Below are positions 24,822 through 34,325 of a DNA stretch of 64,000 nucleotides, piece after piece (position 1 is the first letter of the stretch; each line of letters begins with the position of its first letter). Source of the DNA: Tubulanus polymorphus. Taxonomy: Eukaryota > Nemertea > Palaeonemertea > Tubulaniformes > Tubulanidae. The translations under genes and the position numbers were made by a program. Under the pieces are notes generated by a model. It worked only from the letters and a program-made list of their open reading frames with translations. It had not been told where the DNA came from and searched no databases. The stretch is taken from contig NC_134025.1 in NCBI RefSeq assembly GCF_964204645.1, forward strand, positions 29,108,001-29,172,000, given 5' to 3'.

Positions 24822-26819
24822 CTAACAGCCAAATTTCTTTTTCAGTTGACGCATGGCTTGTTCTGGAATGCTGACTGAAAATACAGTAAGAAAATCGGTT
24901 TTGTTTTCTAAGAGACACATTTGTTTCAATGACAAAGGTAACTGTCTAATTTAAAAGAAGAATACCGATAGCCCTCAATATGGAGAGAAAAACTACAAGA
25001 GAATCACCCTTGCTTACCAGGGTTTGATAGCCGCCCACCGAAACTCGCGCAACAGGAACCATGGCCGCCAGCAGGCTATATAATGTAGCCAATCAGATGC
25101 GTAGCGAATCTGTCGGTGAAAAACAACGCATTTGATTGGCTAAATACATGAACTGGTCACCGCTTAGCGGCCACCTGCCCGCCGAAGAAATCTTGGGCAT
25201 TGTAATGTAATAGACCAAAGAAGGGTTTGCGGCCAGGGTGGGTGGCGGCGTGAGCTTCGGCGGAAGGAAATCAAACCCTGGCAAGCGAGGATGCATGAGT
25301 ATATATCTGAGCCGTACATATCATCTGATAGGTCTGAACGATTCGATTATGAGGTAAAAATGAACTAAACAGCAGTAAAAAATGACAATAATCTATATTT
25401 AGTGACTTACACTCATTTGATGCAGTGAAATCATTCATCCCTTGAACCCCTAAGACGTATCTTAACATTCTGTATAATACCCGTCCGTGGGTACATTTAT
25501 ATCCTTCTCTCCACACTATAGTAAAGTGAATGAATGATCCTCGACCTATAGCCATACATCTGAACACATTAAAACAACATGTTAATTAGAGTCGTTTTAA
25601 TTTTAGAAGTAAAAGGGATTTGCAGTTAAAACAACGACTGTAGGACATCTTTTCTAACTGGTGACATAATACATGTACATAACATACAATAAAACTGATG
25701 CACTCCAGCGTGGTGAATTTATGCATCTTATTCACAATGGAGTTATTTCTTAAGCTCTCGTAAATACTTTTTTATTAGAAAGAAATTTCAAAATTAAACT
25801 GATGACGTGAGAATGTAGTTATGCATCAGACACACGTTATGTATGTTATGTGATTTGTAATTTCATATCGTCATATCTCATAGAAATCTCTAAAACGAAA
25901 GGTACATCGATGTACATAAATCAATATTAGGCTGATGTGTACGTACACTTCACTGCTCATGCCCTCCATGTATGGACCGGTATGAACCGATGGATCTCTG
26001 GGAACAAATGTAACGCAGCCATCTGATTGATCGGTGATAAGTTGAAAATATGGCATCATTTCGTTTTTTACATGTTCTGAAAATGGTGAATATGATTATA
26101 AAGAATGGTGATAGTAAAACTTGAGTAAACGCCTTTTTCAACAAAACTATGTTTGGTCTACCTTATGCTGGCGCGATGGTTGTCGTACGTAAGTCAAGGC
26201 GTTCATTTCTAATAAACCAACCCAAGAACAGGGCCGTATTTACCGGAGGCAGTTGGAAAAGGGCCCTTTTTGAAAATATTGTTGTTATATCCTATAGAAA
26301 TGCCCTTTTTCGGGTTTCTCTGCTCCCCCCCCCCCAAAAAAAAAATAAAGTTCAAATTCTAGGTACGGCCCTGAAGAATTAAGGTAAAATGCTTTCGCGC
26401 AACTGCCTCCACTAAAAAGCCTTTCCAAAACATGTCAAATTGTATTTTTGGATACGCATTTTAAACTGTACAGAATTTATTGTACGTCATACATTACCGG
26501 GTTCGTACCAGCTCCACTGATACGGAATTACACCATTTTCCCAATGAAAAGCAGCCTGGAATAAATAACTGCATGTACACCATTCACATCATAACCTTTA
26601 ATAAGATTATCGGTAAAAACTATACAATTCTGGACCCAGTTCCACAGTATGGGTTAAAGTTAACTCTGAACTAAAATCAGTTCATTCTCAATATTTAAAC
26701 TGCGCAGTCAAAACTAACTGTGGAATTGGGTTCAGTGATTTATGATTCGTTTTTTTACTTACGGTAATGGATGATAAATATCCAAAAAACAATAAAGCAA
26801 CTACGAATAACGCATTCAT
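24822..26819 (-). CDS. Secreted catalytically dead mini-astacin (131 aa, five exons)
   Basis: Coding exons on the minus strand: 26763-26819, 26498-26555, 25954-26076, 25411-25515 and 24822-24874. All junctions are GT-AG and every phase fits. Exon 1 is a signal peptide (MNALFVVALLFFGYLSS). There is no propeptide. Exon 2 has WENGVIPYQW, matching the astacin opening motif WPNGVIPY. Exon 3 has GCVTFVPRD, matching the first-Cys motif CIRFVPR. Exon 4 has YKCTHGRVLYRMLRYVLGVQ, which aligns with the GC...HELMHALGFYHE active-site helix, but all three zinc His and the catalytic Glu are replaced (R, M, Y, G). The Met-turn region is missing and the protein ends KKKFGC, like the closing Cys of astacin domains. 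Active astacins have ~200-residue domains. I infer a secreted pseudoenzyme with three of the usual Cys, perhaps a ligand or inhibitor. The exon 3 donor (GTGAAG) is the weakest junction. Confidence 0.7.
25009..25294. mobile_element. Non-autonomous foldback/MITE-like element
   Basis: The two ends are imperfect inverted repeats: the left end carries CCAGGGTTTGATAGCC...CCGAA and the right end, reversed, CCAGGGTTTGATTTCC...CCGAA. Inside, a second inverted pair reads TAGCCAATCAGATGCG against CGCATTTGATTGGCTA. The element is more GC-rich than its surroundings and sits in the last intron of the astacin-like gene. No target duplication or transposase fragment was found, so the class is unknown. Confidence 0.5.
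26229..26373. mobile_element. 145-bp MITE with hAT-like terminal repeats
   Basis: Ends are CAGGGCCGTA and TACGGCCCTG, perfect 10-bp inverted repeats of the CAGGG...CCCTG kind seen in hAT-type elements. They are flanked by a 5-bp direct repeat AAGAA (26224-26228 and 26374-26378). Inside there is a run of C followed by a run of A (26327-26345) and no open frame. It lies in intron 2 of the astacin-like gene. A hAT element would normally leave 8 bp, so the family assignment is tentative. Confidence 0.6.
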
Positions 26820-27055
26820 TTTGGCACGAGGTATGGTATCTATTTATTCTCAAATTATTTAGTTTGTCGTTTATATACATATTTGAAATAGCATATTATT
26901 TATTCATAAAACGTTGTTAAACATGTCAAGATATCAAACATGAACGTATGATAAATGCACCAGAATGCTAATACAACCATCATCAAAGCGCGAACGCGAC
27001 TCTATTGGAAAAAATCAACGCCTCCTTTATGATGAGCGACATTATCATATGAAAA

Positions 27056-27427
27056 TTACTTTCGCAGAGTATGGACACCAACCTGACACCAATCTAACCG
27101 AGGTTCTGAGTAGCTACTTATTTCTAACCACTTGGTAAATGTTTTACGATAAATAAAAAGTCGTTTGTAAACAAGTAATTTCAGTAAGCACTGCTGTTGC
27201 CCTAGATTGATAGGGGAATACCGTTTCCACGTATAGGTAGACTCGTACGTCGTATGGAGACTATTGTCGTCATGATCTCCTGGCCTAGACATGTTCCACT
27301 CACGAGAAAATACCCACGTGGTTTGCAACGTCTTTTTACATGCACCAGAAAACCTTGACATTGGTAGCTTCGAAACGATGCAATTATTCGGGTAAGAGGA
27401 AACATTTTCAACTGCATATTGCTGCAT
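27056..27427 (-). CDS. Candidate small intronless gene, 123 aa, unrecognised
   Basis: An ATG-initiated frame of 123 codons on the minus strand. The first two thirds look like real protein: NNCIVSKLPMSRFSGACKK, TLQTTWVFSREWN, then TTYESTYTWKRYSP. The last third is more basic and hydrophobic and could be intronic read-through if a weak GTATTC donor after TGGAAACG is used. TTTATT motifs near 26845 and 26898 on the plus strand could supply a poly(A) signal. The Thr-Tyr-Ser-Thr-Tyr style wording recalls axonemal microtubule inner proteins, but I cannot support a family. Confidence 0.35.
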   Translation of the reverse strand: MQQYAVENVSSYPNNCIVSKLPMSRFSGACKKTLQTTWVFSREWNMSRPGDHDDNSLHTTYESTYTWKRYSPINLGQQQCLLKLLVYKRLFIYRKTFTKWLEISSYSEPRLDWCQVGVHTLRK

Positions 27428-27430
27428 TCG

Positions 27431-28046
27431 CGCTTATGCATTCATAACTAATATGTCTCATTCTAAATCTCCAATTTGAACTTATCGCACTAAAGGGACG
27501 CACAATTCTATTGATTTCTTGATTGTAAGTTTCTCCCTTGGCATGATTCTATCATTCTATCATTGCAAGTATAGCCATATGATAGGAAAAATGTGTGCAA
27601 TTCAATCTACAATATAGGCCATGATAAAGTGGCAGTTTTTGTTAAAATACAAATCTTGCCGGACCTATTCAGTTAGTGTGCATTATACACATAATTGCTT
27701 TATTCCAGTATAGGTCGTGATTCTATAAAACAGGCTATACACGGCGCCGTATTTGTTTATGCACGATCCCGAATAGATTGAATAATTTTTTCGTGTATTT
27801 ATATATGATTGATGTGAATTCTTATCGCTCACTAGAGTTGTATTATTTCAACAAAGCAGCAGGAACTTCTGCGAAGTATATCCAGGTGTCATATTCTTCC
27901 TACTAATTCGAAATGACAGGTTTTCAAAATAATTTCAAAACCTTTTTTCGGTCCGTTCTGAATGTTTTCCTCAGCAAAAATAATCGTATAGTATAAATCA
28001 TCATCATAGTTCGGTTTTTATGGCAATTTATATCGTTCGATTGCAG
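27431..28046. other. Upstream region of the Ig-TIR gene
   Basis: No coding exon seen. An acceptor (CGATTGCAG) directly before the start codon of the next gene implies that a 5' UTR exon lies in or beyond this stretch, but I could not place it. Confidence 0.35.
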
Positions 28047-28048
28047 GA

Positions 28049-30625
28049 ATGATGCTGAATAATCTCTCTCGTGTATCACTGGTTACTGTCACCCTTGTTT
28101 ACGCCGTTACCGGTGCTGTTCGATTCCATCCCGAACCAAATTGGTTTCCGTATGACCGGGAAAATGGCGAAGACGCTGTTCTCGAATGTCGCATCCAACC
28201 AGATACTGCCGAGTATGCGGTGTATTGGGATAAAGATGCACAACGATTGAATAACAGTGACCAGTATCCTTTCTTCGTATTTGCCATAAAGCTATAGCTA
28301 GCATCGACTTTAATTTTGTTGTATAGAATGCAGCATTTTCCCTAATTTTTGAATAGCTATAACATCGAGGAGAGAGGCCAAAAATTAACGATATATTTGC
28401 TCAAGGAAGCGGACACTGGTAATTATAGTTGTGCAGTAATGGACAAACGTGGAGATGTTCTTCTCGCTTCATCAGCGTTCATTAGAGTTCAATGTAAGTA
28501 GTTGCATTCGATTAGATTTGACTGAACTGTGAAGAGCCTGATAATGATGACCATGCTCGTAAAATTTCGATTGCATTTGCAGCCCGTACTTTAATCACGG
28601 CTCCCGCCATTACTGACATGAAATATCCGGTTGTCTTTGTCAAACCCGGTGATGATGTGAACGTATCTTGCACAGTAAACTCGGGGAAGGATTTGTTTGG
28701 CGTAAGTTGTCGTAAGGATCTGTTGTCTAAATGTTCTGATTTTTGGGAGAATATACAACCAAAGTAAAGTAACAGAACCCATGAAATCAAATATGGCTCA
28801 GAACTGACTTGGGGCTATTTTCCAATGAAGGTTTCTATGTCGTTCATTAAAACCAGCTGGTACCCGGTTTGATTCTGCTGCAATTGATATTTAGTCATAC
28901 ATTTTGAAATGAAGTTAAAATCATGTTGACATTGCAGCTGACAGTAAAGTGGATGAGATATGGTATCTATCTACGTGATAAACAAGGCAAATATTTCAAT
29001 TTCGATCGACAACTTCAGAGAAATGATGCATGGGACCGACATCAATACTTAACAATTAACAATATATCCGTACGTTTTACTTGCTTAGTTTCTTGTTTCA
29101 CTAATTCTTACATTTTCGAACATTTCACAATTCCACGCAAATCTTATGCAGGCTGAGGACCTCGGTTTGTATACGTGTTACGCGTATAACCCGTTTGGAC
29201 GAGATAACCGAACACTGGAACTAAGGTGGAAACAAGAAAAAGAAGAAGGTGAAAGACGAACACATCGACATAAAACGATACGTATAGTTGGTAATTCGTA
29301 AAATAATGTTAAAACTTTTCATTTTACTGTTCTAGTGTCATTGTTCCCATGGTACGGTATAGTGGCAGCGTCGATTGGGGGAGTCATGTTTATTGCGGTG
29401 ATAATAATAGCGATAGCGAAAGCTGTAATTCGTAAAAGACCTCTGGAACCATGGTTGGATGTTGAAAATTACCACGGTACGAGAGTTGATCGATACTACC
29501 ATTGCTAACGTTAACTTTGGCCAATTCTGGCGAAGAATTTTGACGATTGCGTATGCTTTGTAAATCAGGTTTTGATGGCGAAGTTATCTACGACGTGTTT
29601 ATATCGTACAGTAAAGCTGATTTAGATTGGGTCAAAGATGAACTTTACAGCAAGCTTGACGCTAATGGTTATGAGGTTTGCGTTGACTTCAAAGATTTTC
29701 TGCCAGGTAATCATTTGTCCAAATGTTCCATTTCCATAATCATGTTAGACTTTGAGTGTAGCATTTTAAATGACCTCATCAGTCAAACCATGGACTCGTT
29801 GTAAAAACGTTGTATATAGTCCATCGTCAAACTTGATCGATATTAGTTGAACTGGACCCTGTTGAATATCCACTGTTGAATTTCATTCTTTATCTAGGCT
29901 CGTCAATCACGACAAATATTGTAGAATGTATCAACAAGAGTCGGCGAACTGTTGTCGTCATGTCAAATAACTTTCTCAAATCGGGATGGGGAATTTTCGA
30001 AATGGAACAAGCTCATATCAAACTCATAACACAGGTATAAATTATTATTTTTTAGAATAGCTTCATTCCAGTCTTTAGTCTAGATTGATAAACAGTTGTT
30101 ATTTTCAGCGAAAGGACGTTTTATTGATTGTGAAATTAGACGATTGTAAAATACCATCGAAGTTGTTGGGTAAAACATATCTAGATTGGATGGATGTAAA
30201 TGTTAAAGAAAATTTCTGGAAGCGACTTTACAGCGCCATTGATAAACCAGATATTCCGAAGGTAGATACCGAGTCGTCTGTGATGTTTTATTTAACTGTT
30301 AAATCCTTCTGGACGAAACTTGTAGGTTGAATGATTAATGGTTAGAATGAGCTCAGCGTTTATCGATGTTCTTAAGACTTTGAAAGATTTGATAAACAGT
30401 TGATTCTATATTGTCTAACTGGTACTTTCATTTTCGTCAAAGCTCACAGAACAAAATGACAACAACCACAATGATAATTGTGATAAAGAATGTTGCGAAG
30501 AGAATAAAGTGGGCAGCGGCAATACTGACGATCTGGCAGCCGTTCAACGAACAAAACGACCGTGTTTGCCTCAGTTTAGACGTCGTAGTGATCACGAGCA
30601 ACTGCTAGCTGATTGTAAATATTAA
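28049..30625 (+). CDS. Ig-Ig-TM-TIR receptor (IL-1R/SIGIRR-like architecture), ten exons
   Basis: Exons: 28049-28263, 28357-28493, 28583-28701, 28938-29069, 29152-29248 (or to 29290), 29336-29476, 29569-29706, 29898-30034, 30109-30261, 30443-30625; all phases agree. The product is 483 or 497 aa depending on the exon 5 donor. Order: signal peptide (MMLNNLSRVSLVTVTLVYAV), Ig domain 1 (Cys in AVLECRI; closing DTGNYSCAV), Ig domain 2 (VNVSCTV; closing EDLGLYTCYAYN), one membrane helix (GIVAASIGGVMFIAVIII), then a complete TIR domain. The TIR shows box 1 (YDVFISYS), the BB loop with its Pro (DFKDFLPG), the KSRRTVVVMS strand and box 3 (ENFWKRL). Such receptors pass ligand binding to MyD88-type adaptors and NF-kB. 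Oddity: the usual SxWC segment reads SGWG. A 61-residue hydrophilic tail with ECCEEN follows the TIR. The ligand is unknown. Confidence 0.85.
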
Positions 30626-30953
30626 GTTATACCGAACATTGTGTATTTCATGGCAGCGACAGTTTCAAGAGAAATTTGTTTCATCCAATTTTGTTACAGC
30701 GTTACAGCATAATAAGCTTATGATACCACCGTGACATTTAGCCAGATAGAGTTTATATACGTGTACTTACTTTAATATAGTATAATATCATATTTCGCTT
30801 TTCAATGATTTGTAGATAGTGGATTTTATATAAGAAGTAAGCTCCCATTGTTATTCTACTATTACCGTAGAAGTAGTTATTTACTTTCATATGTAATAAT
30901 ACACTGAAAACATTTTGTACTTACCGATAATGTGTATATATTTATAGATATAA

Positions 30954-30959
30954 AATAAA
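30954..30959 (+). terminator. Poly(A) signal of the Ig-TIR gene
   Basis: AATAAA about 330 nt after the TAA at 30625. It faces the minus-strand signals of the small membrane-protein gene at 30993-30998 and 31010-31015, so the two transcripts end within about 60 bp of each other. Confidence 0.65.
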
Positions 30960-31009
30960 AGCAGCATATATATATTTCTTTACAAGTGAAGTTTTATTAT
31001 GAAAATTGT

Positions 31010-31015
31010 TTTATT
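31010..31015 (-). terminator. Poly(A) signal of the small Cys-rich membrane protein
   Basis: TTTATT on the plus strand about 170 nt beyond the stop at 31182, with a second copy at 30993-30998. Either gives AATAAA on the minus strand. Confidence 0.5.
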
Positions 31016-31181
31016 CAAACAATTAAGATTTTACTGAAAGGGTGGAGATGAGTTATCATAGTATGAATGGCTTCATTAGAGAGAAAGGCGGTTGTCAGCC
31101 TACGACAATCTATATGGAAATATTCAAATAAACTTTTTTTCAAAACTTCTTCATTCGCTTTTTGATGGATCAAGACGGTAT

Positions 31182-31409
31182 TCAACACATTGGTGCTCCT
31201 TCCATTGCTCTTTCTGCGCAGATTAATGGCAGCATCATCGCATCGTGTATGCCATCAACCAACCCAACACACGGTCCACAACAAGCTTTTAATGGTGACA
31301 AAATCACGAAGAATATTGACATCAGCAATGCGACAGGCCATGCAAATAGTACTAATACAATGAACCACATTGCCGACCAGCACCACGAGCAAGTTTCCTC
31401 GCAACACAT
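31182..31409 (-). CDS. Small Cys-rich membrane protein, 75 aa, unrecognised
   Basis: A 75-codon frame with ATG, preceded by a strong acceptor (CATTTTTTCTAG, exon from 31422), so a 5' UTR exon lies upstream. The N terminus is Cys/Trp-rich (MCCEETCSWCWSAMW), then a hydrophobic segment (FIVLVLFAWPVALLMSIFFV), a second Cys patch (KACCGPC), an amphipathic stretch, and the end AERAMEGAPMC. The N-terminal cysteines next to a membrane helix are typical palmitoylation sites (inference). Ten Cys in 75 residues is unusual. It is convergent with the Ig-TIR gene. I do not recognise the family; the clean splice site, codon-like composition and poly(A) signal argue for a real gene. Confidence 0.6.
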   Translation of the reverse strand: MCCEETCSWCWSAMWFIVLVLFAWPVALLMSIFFVILSPLKACCGPCVGLVDGIHDAMMLPLICAERAMEGAPMC

Positions 31410-31422
31410 TTTCTTTCAAGTG

Positions 31423-32849
31423 CTAGAAAAAATGAATTATTTGAAAGCATAAACTATACAAATAAAGTACAAGCTTTTGTGCGTCACTAAGGGGTTTTTC
31501 ACTAGGAATTGCTTTTTAACAATGATGCAGCTGGGCGGATCCAAGCTTCCACTGTATTTCATAATATAGTCAAAAGAATGTGATTAACATATATATATTT
31601 ACTAGAGGTACCAAATCTAACAGGTCCAGAATGCCTTTGAATACAAGGAAAACGAGTCATTCTCAAATTTTTCTTGGGGAGGAACCCCCAAACCCCCTTA
31701 ATGAGCTTCGCCGCCGGCATACCGGAATACAATCAAATTCACCGCCCTGATCCGATGGTTCATTATTTCGATTTAATTATGATATCATCCACTCATTGTT
31801 ATGAATATTTGACCTCGGAACTTTAGACTTAATCGGGGTCTACATTTAGTAGGAAGAGTGATCATCACGGCTTTGACGTGTATTATCACCTACATTCGTT
31901 AATCTAATCTGATTTTCAGTGAGTGGACAAAAAAGTACACAACAATCACAACGTGTCATGTGTCATATTTACGCATTACGCATTTGAAAACTTGTGAAAA
32001 AATGATGATAACTGTTGTTTAACGCACATATGCTTGATTCCGCATGATTTTGCAATGGCTGACAATCTCACGAAACTACGCGTTAGATTAGTTAAAAATT
32101 GAAATTCTATGACGTACGTAACTAATCATTTGTATCGACTTCAACTTACATTTTAAAAACTAATATTCCTCATTTTTCTGTGTAGGACGAATTTCAGTGT
32201 CCCTCGTTCTGCCACTGGTTAGTTTATGAAATACCCGAGAACAACTGACTTGTCAAACTATCCCAAGAATTAGGGTCTATTTGTTTTTCTATCAATAGCG
32301 CTTTCTTTCAAACATTTGCGTTCACAAGAAAAACTATTTAGAGTTGACTCGTCGAGTAAGCCTTGTTTAACGAGTAAATATTTCACTTGTGTTCGAAAAT
32401 GCTGCTCCTGTTTAATACGTATGTCGACTTGGAAGAATTTGTGAAAGAGAAAATAAAAGAGATAAACTAACTATTCGTTAAGTTTTAATCGAAAACTTTC
32501 AATTTACAAAATTAATGCAGTGATTTTGAATATATCGAACAATTTGTATCGAGATATCAGTAATAATTTACTAATCGTCATTGGTTTCTGTCGGACATTA
32601 CATACCCATTACGTATTAATTTCGTGTAACCTATAAACTATAGTAACAACTACATTATCCCGTATATATTCGTTTAGTAAGGTTTCTAATTAATCCTAGT
32701 CTCCGGGTTGTAATAGCCTCGATAATCAGTTCAAGTGTATCTGGGACAAGTGATGATAAAGATTAGCGTAATAAATATATTTGGAGCAACGATAATAGAT
32801 AATACCGTATGAAATCTGATATAATCTGTATATTTGTGATAAATATGTG
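31423..32849. other. Intergenic with a probable dispersed-repeat remnant
   Basis: The stretch 31660-31702 has the TTTTTCTTGGGGAGGAACC / CCCAAACCCCC style common in short interspersed or MITE remnants of marine invertebrates. No gene is seen in the rest. Confidence 0.3.
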
Positions 32850-32855
32850 TATAAA
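32850..32855 (+). promoter_or_regulatory. Putative TATA box of the FABP gene
   Basis: TATAAA lies 140 bp before the FABP start codon with no coding sequence between, giving a predicted transcription start near 32880 and a 5' UTR of about 110 nt. Placement is by eye. Confidence 0.3.
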
Positions 32856-32989
32856 TGCTGCTTGAATTGCACCAATTATGTCGGAATAATGAGGTCTGGC
32901 TGCTTGATAGTAGACTGTCTGATACTCACTGAACTTTCAACAGCCAGACAGAAAGCAGCTTCGTGTACTGTGAACAAGCATCGCGAAAT

Positions 32990-33682
32990 ATGGAGAAGTA
33001 TGAAGGAAAATGGAAGTTGGAGGAGAGCAATGGATTTGACGAATTCATGGAAGCTCTAAGTAAGTTTAAATTGAATTCCTTGAGTTGCGTCAGATCAAAG
33101 ACAGCTCATTAAGTTGCTTGTGGCGTTGCCTTGAGTGAATATTTCTTGTTGCTTTTCGCCCAGATGTAAGTGCTCCCCTGAGAAAGTTAGCAAGTTTGTC
33201 GAAACCGAAACAATTCATTGAGCAGAAAGATGGCGGTCTTTATATCAAAACTACGACCTCATTTAAGAATACTGAGTTATTCTTCAAGTTGGGCGAAGAG
33301 TTCGAGGAGAAAACTGGTGATGGAAGAACAGTTAAGGTAATTTTAACAATTTAAGAAAAAAGGTAAACTACACATATCATATGTATCTAATTGCCATTAA
33401 ATTCTGTTAGACGACGATAAACCTGGATGATGAAGGTCGACTTGTTCAAATCCAGCCTGGGACTCCTGAAGTGAGCATCACTCGAGAAATCAAGGACGAG
33501 AAATATGTCATGGTAGGTACCCTCTACATTGTCGACCATACCATTTCTACCACGCTATGGTAGGGCAGAGGTGCGCTTAGATTTATCTTTGACCGATTGC
33601 TAACCCCGTGTGTTTTGTATTTCAGACGCTGGTATGCGGAGATGTCACTTGTACGAGAATATACAAACGCCATGAAAAATAA
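32990..33682 (+). CDS. Fatty-acid-binding protein (iLBP/FABP family), 133 aa
   Basis: Four exons: 32990-33059, 33164-33336, 33411-33512 and 33626-33682, with introns in the positions classic for animal FABPs. The product is 133 aa, the usual size. It opens with the family signature (YEGKWKLEESNGFDEFMEAL), has the helix-turn segment APLRKLASL and the beta strands ending in TRIYKRHEK. The Arg-x-Tyr of that last strand (R, then Y two residues later) is the pair that holds the fatty-acid carboxylate in the family. It carries fatty acids or similar lipids in the cytosol. A poly(A) signal lies at 33802-33807. Identity is confident; the subtype (heart, brain or liver like) is not assigned. Confidence 0.95.
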
Positions 33683-33801
33683 TTCACGATTACTCGGCCG
33701 CCAAATGTGTACATGTATTGGAAGTGAATCATCGGATATTTTTTGTACTGTCTAGGCCTAGTCGTTATATTAAGTAGTACTGTAGGGATAAAAATTAGGC
33801 A

Positions 33802-33807
33802 AATAAA
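33802..33807 (+). terminator. Poly(A) signal of the FABP gene
   Basis: AATAAA 120 nt after the stop codon, in an A-rich context. Confidence 0.6.
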
Positions 33808-34135
33808 TGGAAAATACGATACACGTTAAGTTAGTACAAAAAATACCAGTTTTGTTTATTTTTGTCAGTGCTTTTCGTCGTTCGGATCTTATTGCATTTC
33901 ACATTTTATTTGGTTTATCATTTGTTGGTGGCGTGGACTGTTGAGAAACTGCATCGAGTTAGAGATCGATTCTTATCCAATCTCTTTACTTTTGCCAAAG
34001 TCAACGTGGCCCTAGCTCCTCGTCGTCTCACTCGAGAAAAGATCCATCGTAATATGTAGGATTCGACCCTAACTGTGTTGAATCTGAAACCGTACGGTAT
34101 CCAATCACGCAGCACGTTTCTCGTGAGTATGTCTG

Positions 34136-34157
34136 ATTGGCTGTTTATTGGGCGTGG
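34136..34157 (+). promoter_or_regulatory. Putative AP4M1 promoter elements (two inverted CCAAT boxes and a GC/KLF box)
   Basis: ATTGG at 34136-34140 and 34147-34151 are inverted CCAAT boxes; the second runs into GGGCGTGG (34150-34157), a KLF/Sp1-type box. They sit 170-190 bp before the AP4M1 start codon. Function is inferred from position. Confidence 0.35.
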
Positions 34158-34325
34158 TCGAACTGGCGCGAATTTGTATTGAATTGAATTGAATTGCTAT
34201 TGCAAGGTTGTGTGGAGAAACCAGGAAATTAGTTTTGGAAGTAAAAATAGATTAATAAAATTCAATGCAACCTGATATTTTATCATTTTCGCAAAGTTAT
34301 ACTCGGCGAAAGTTCAATTTTTAAG

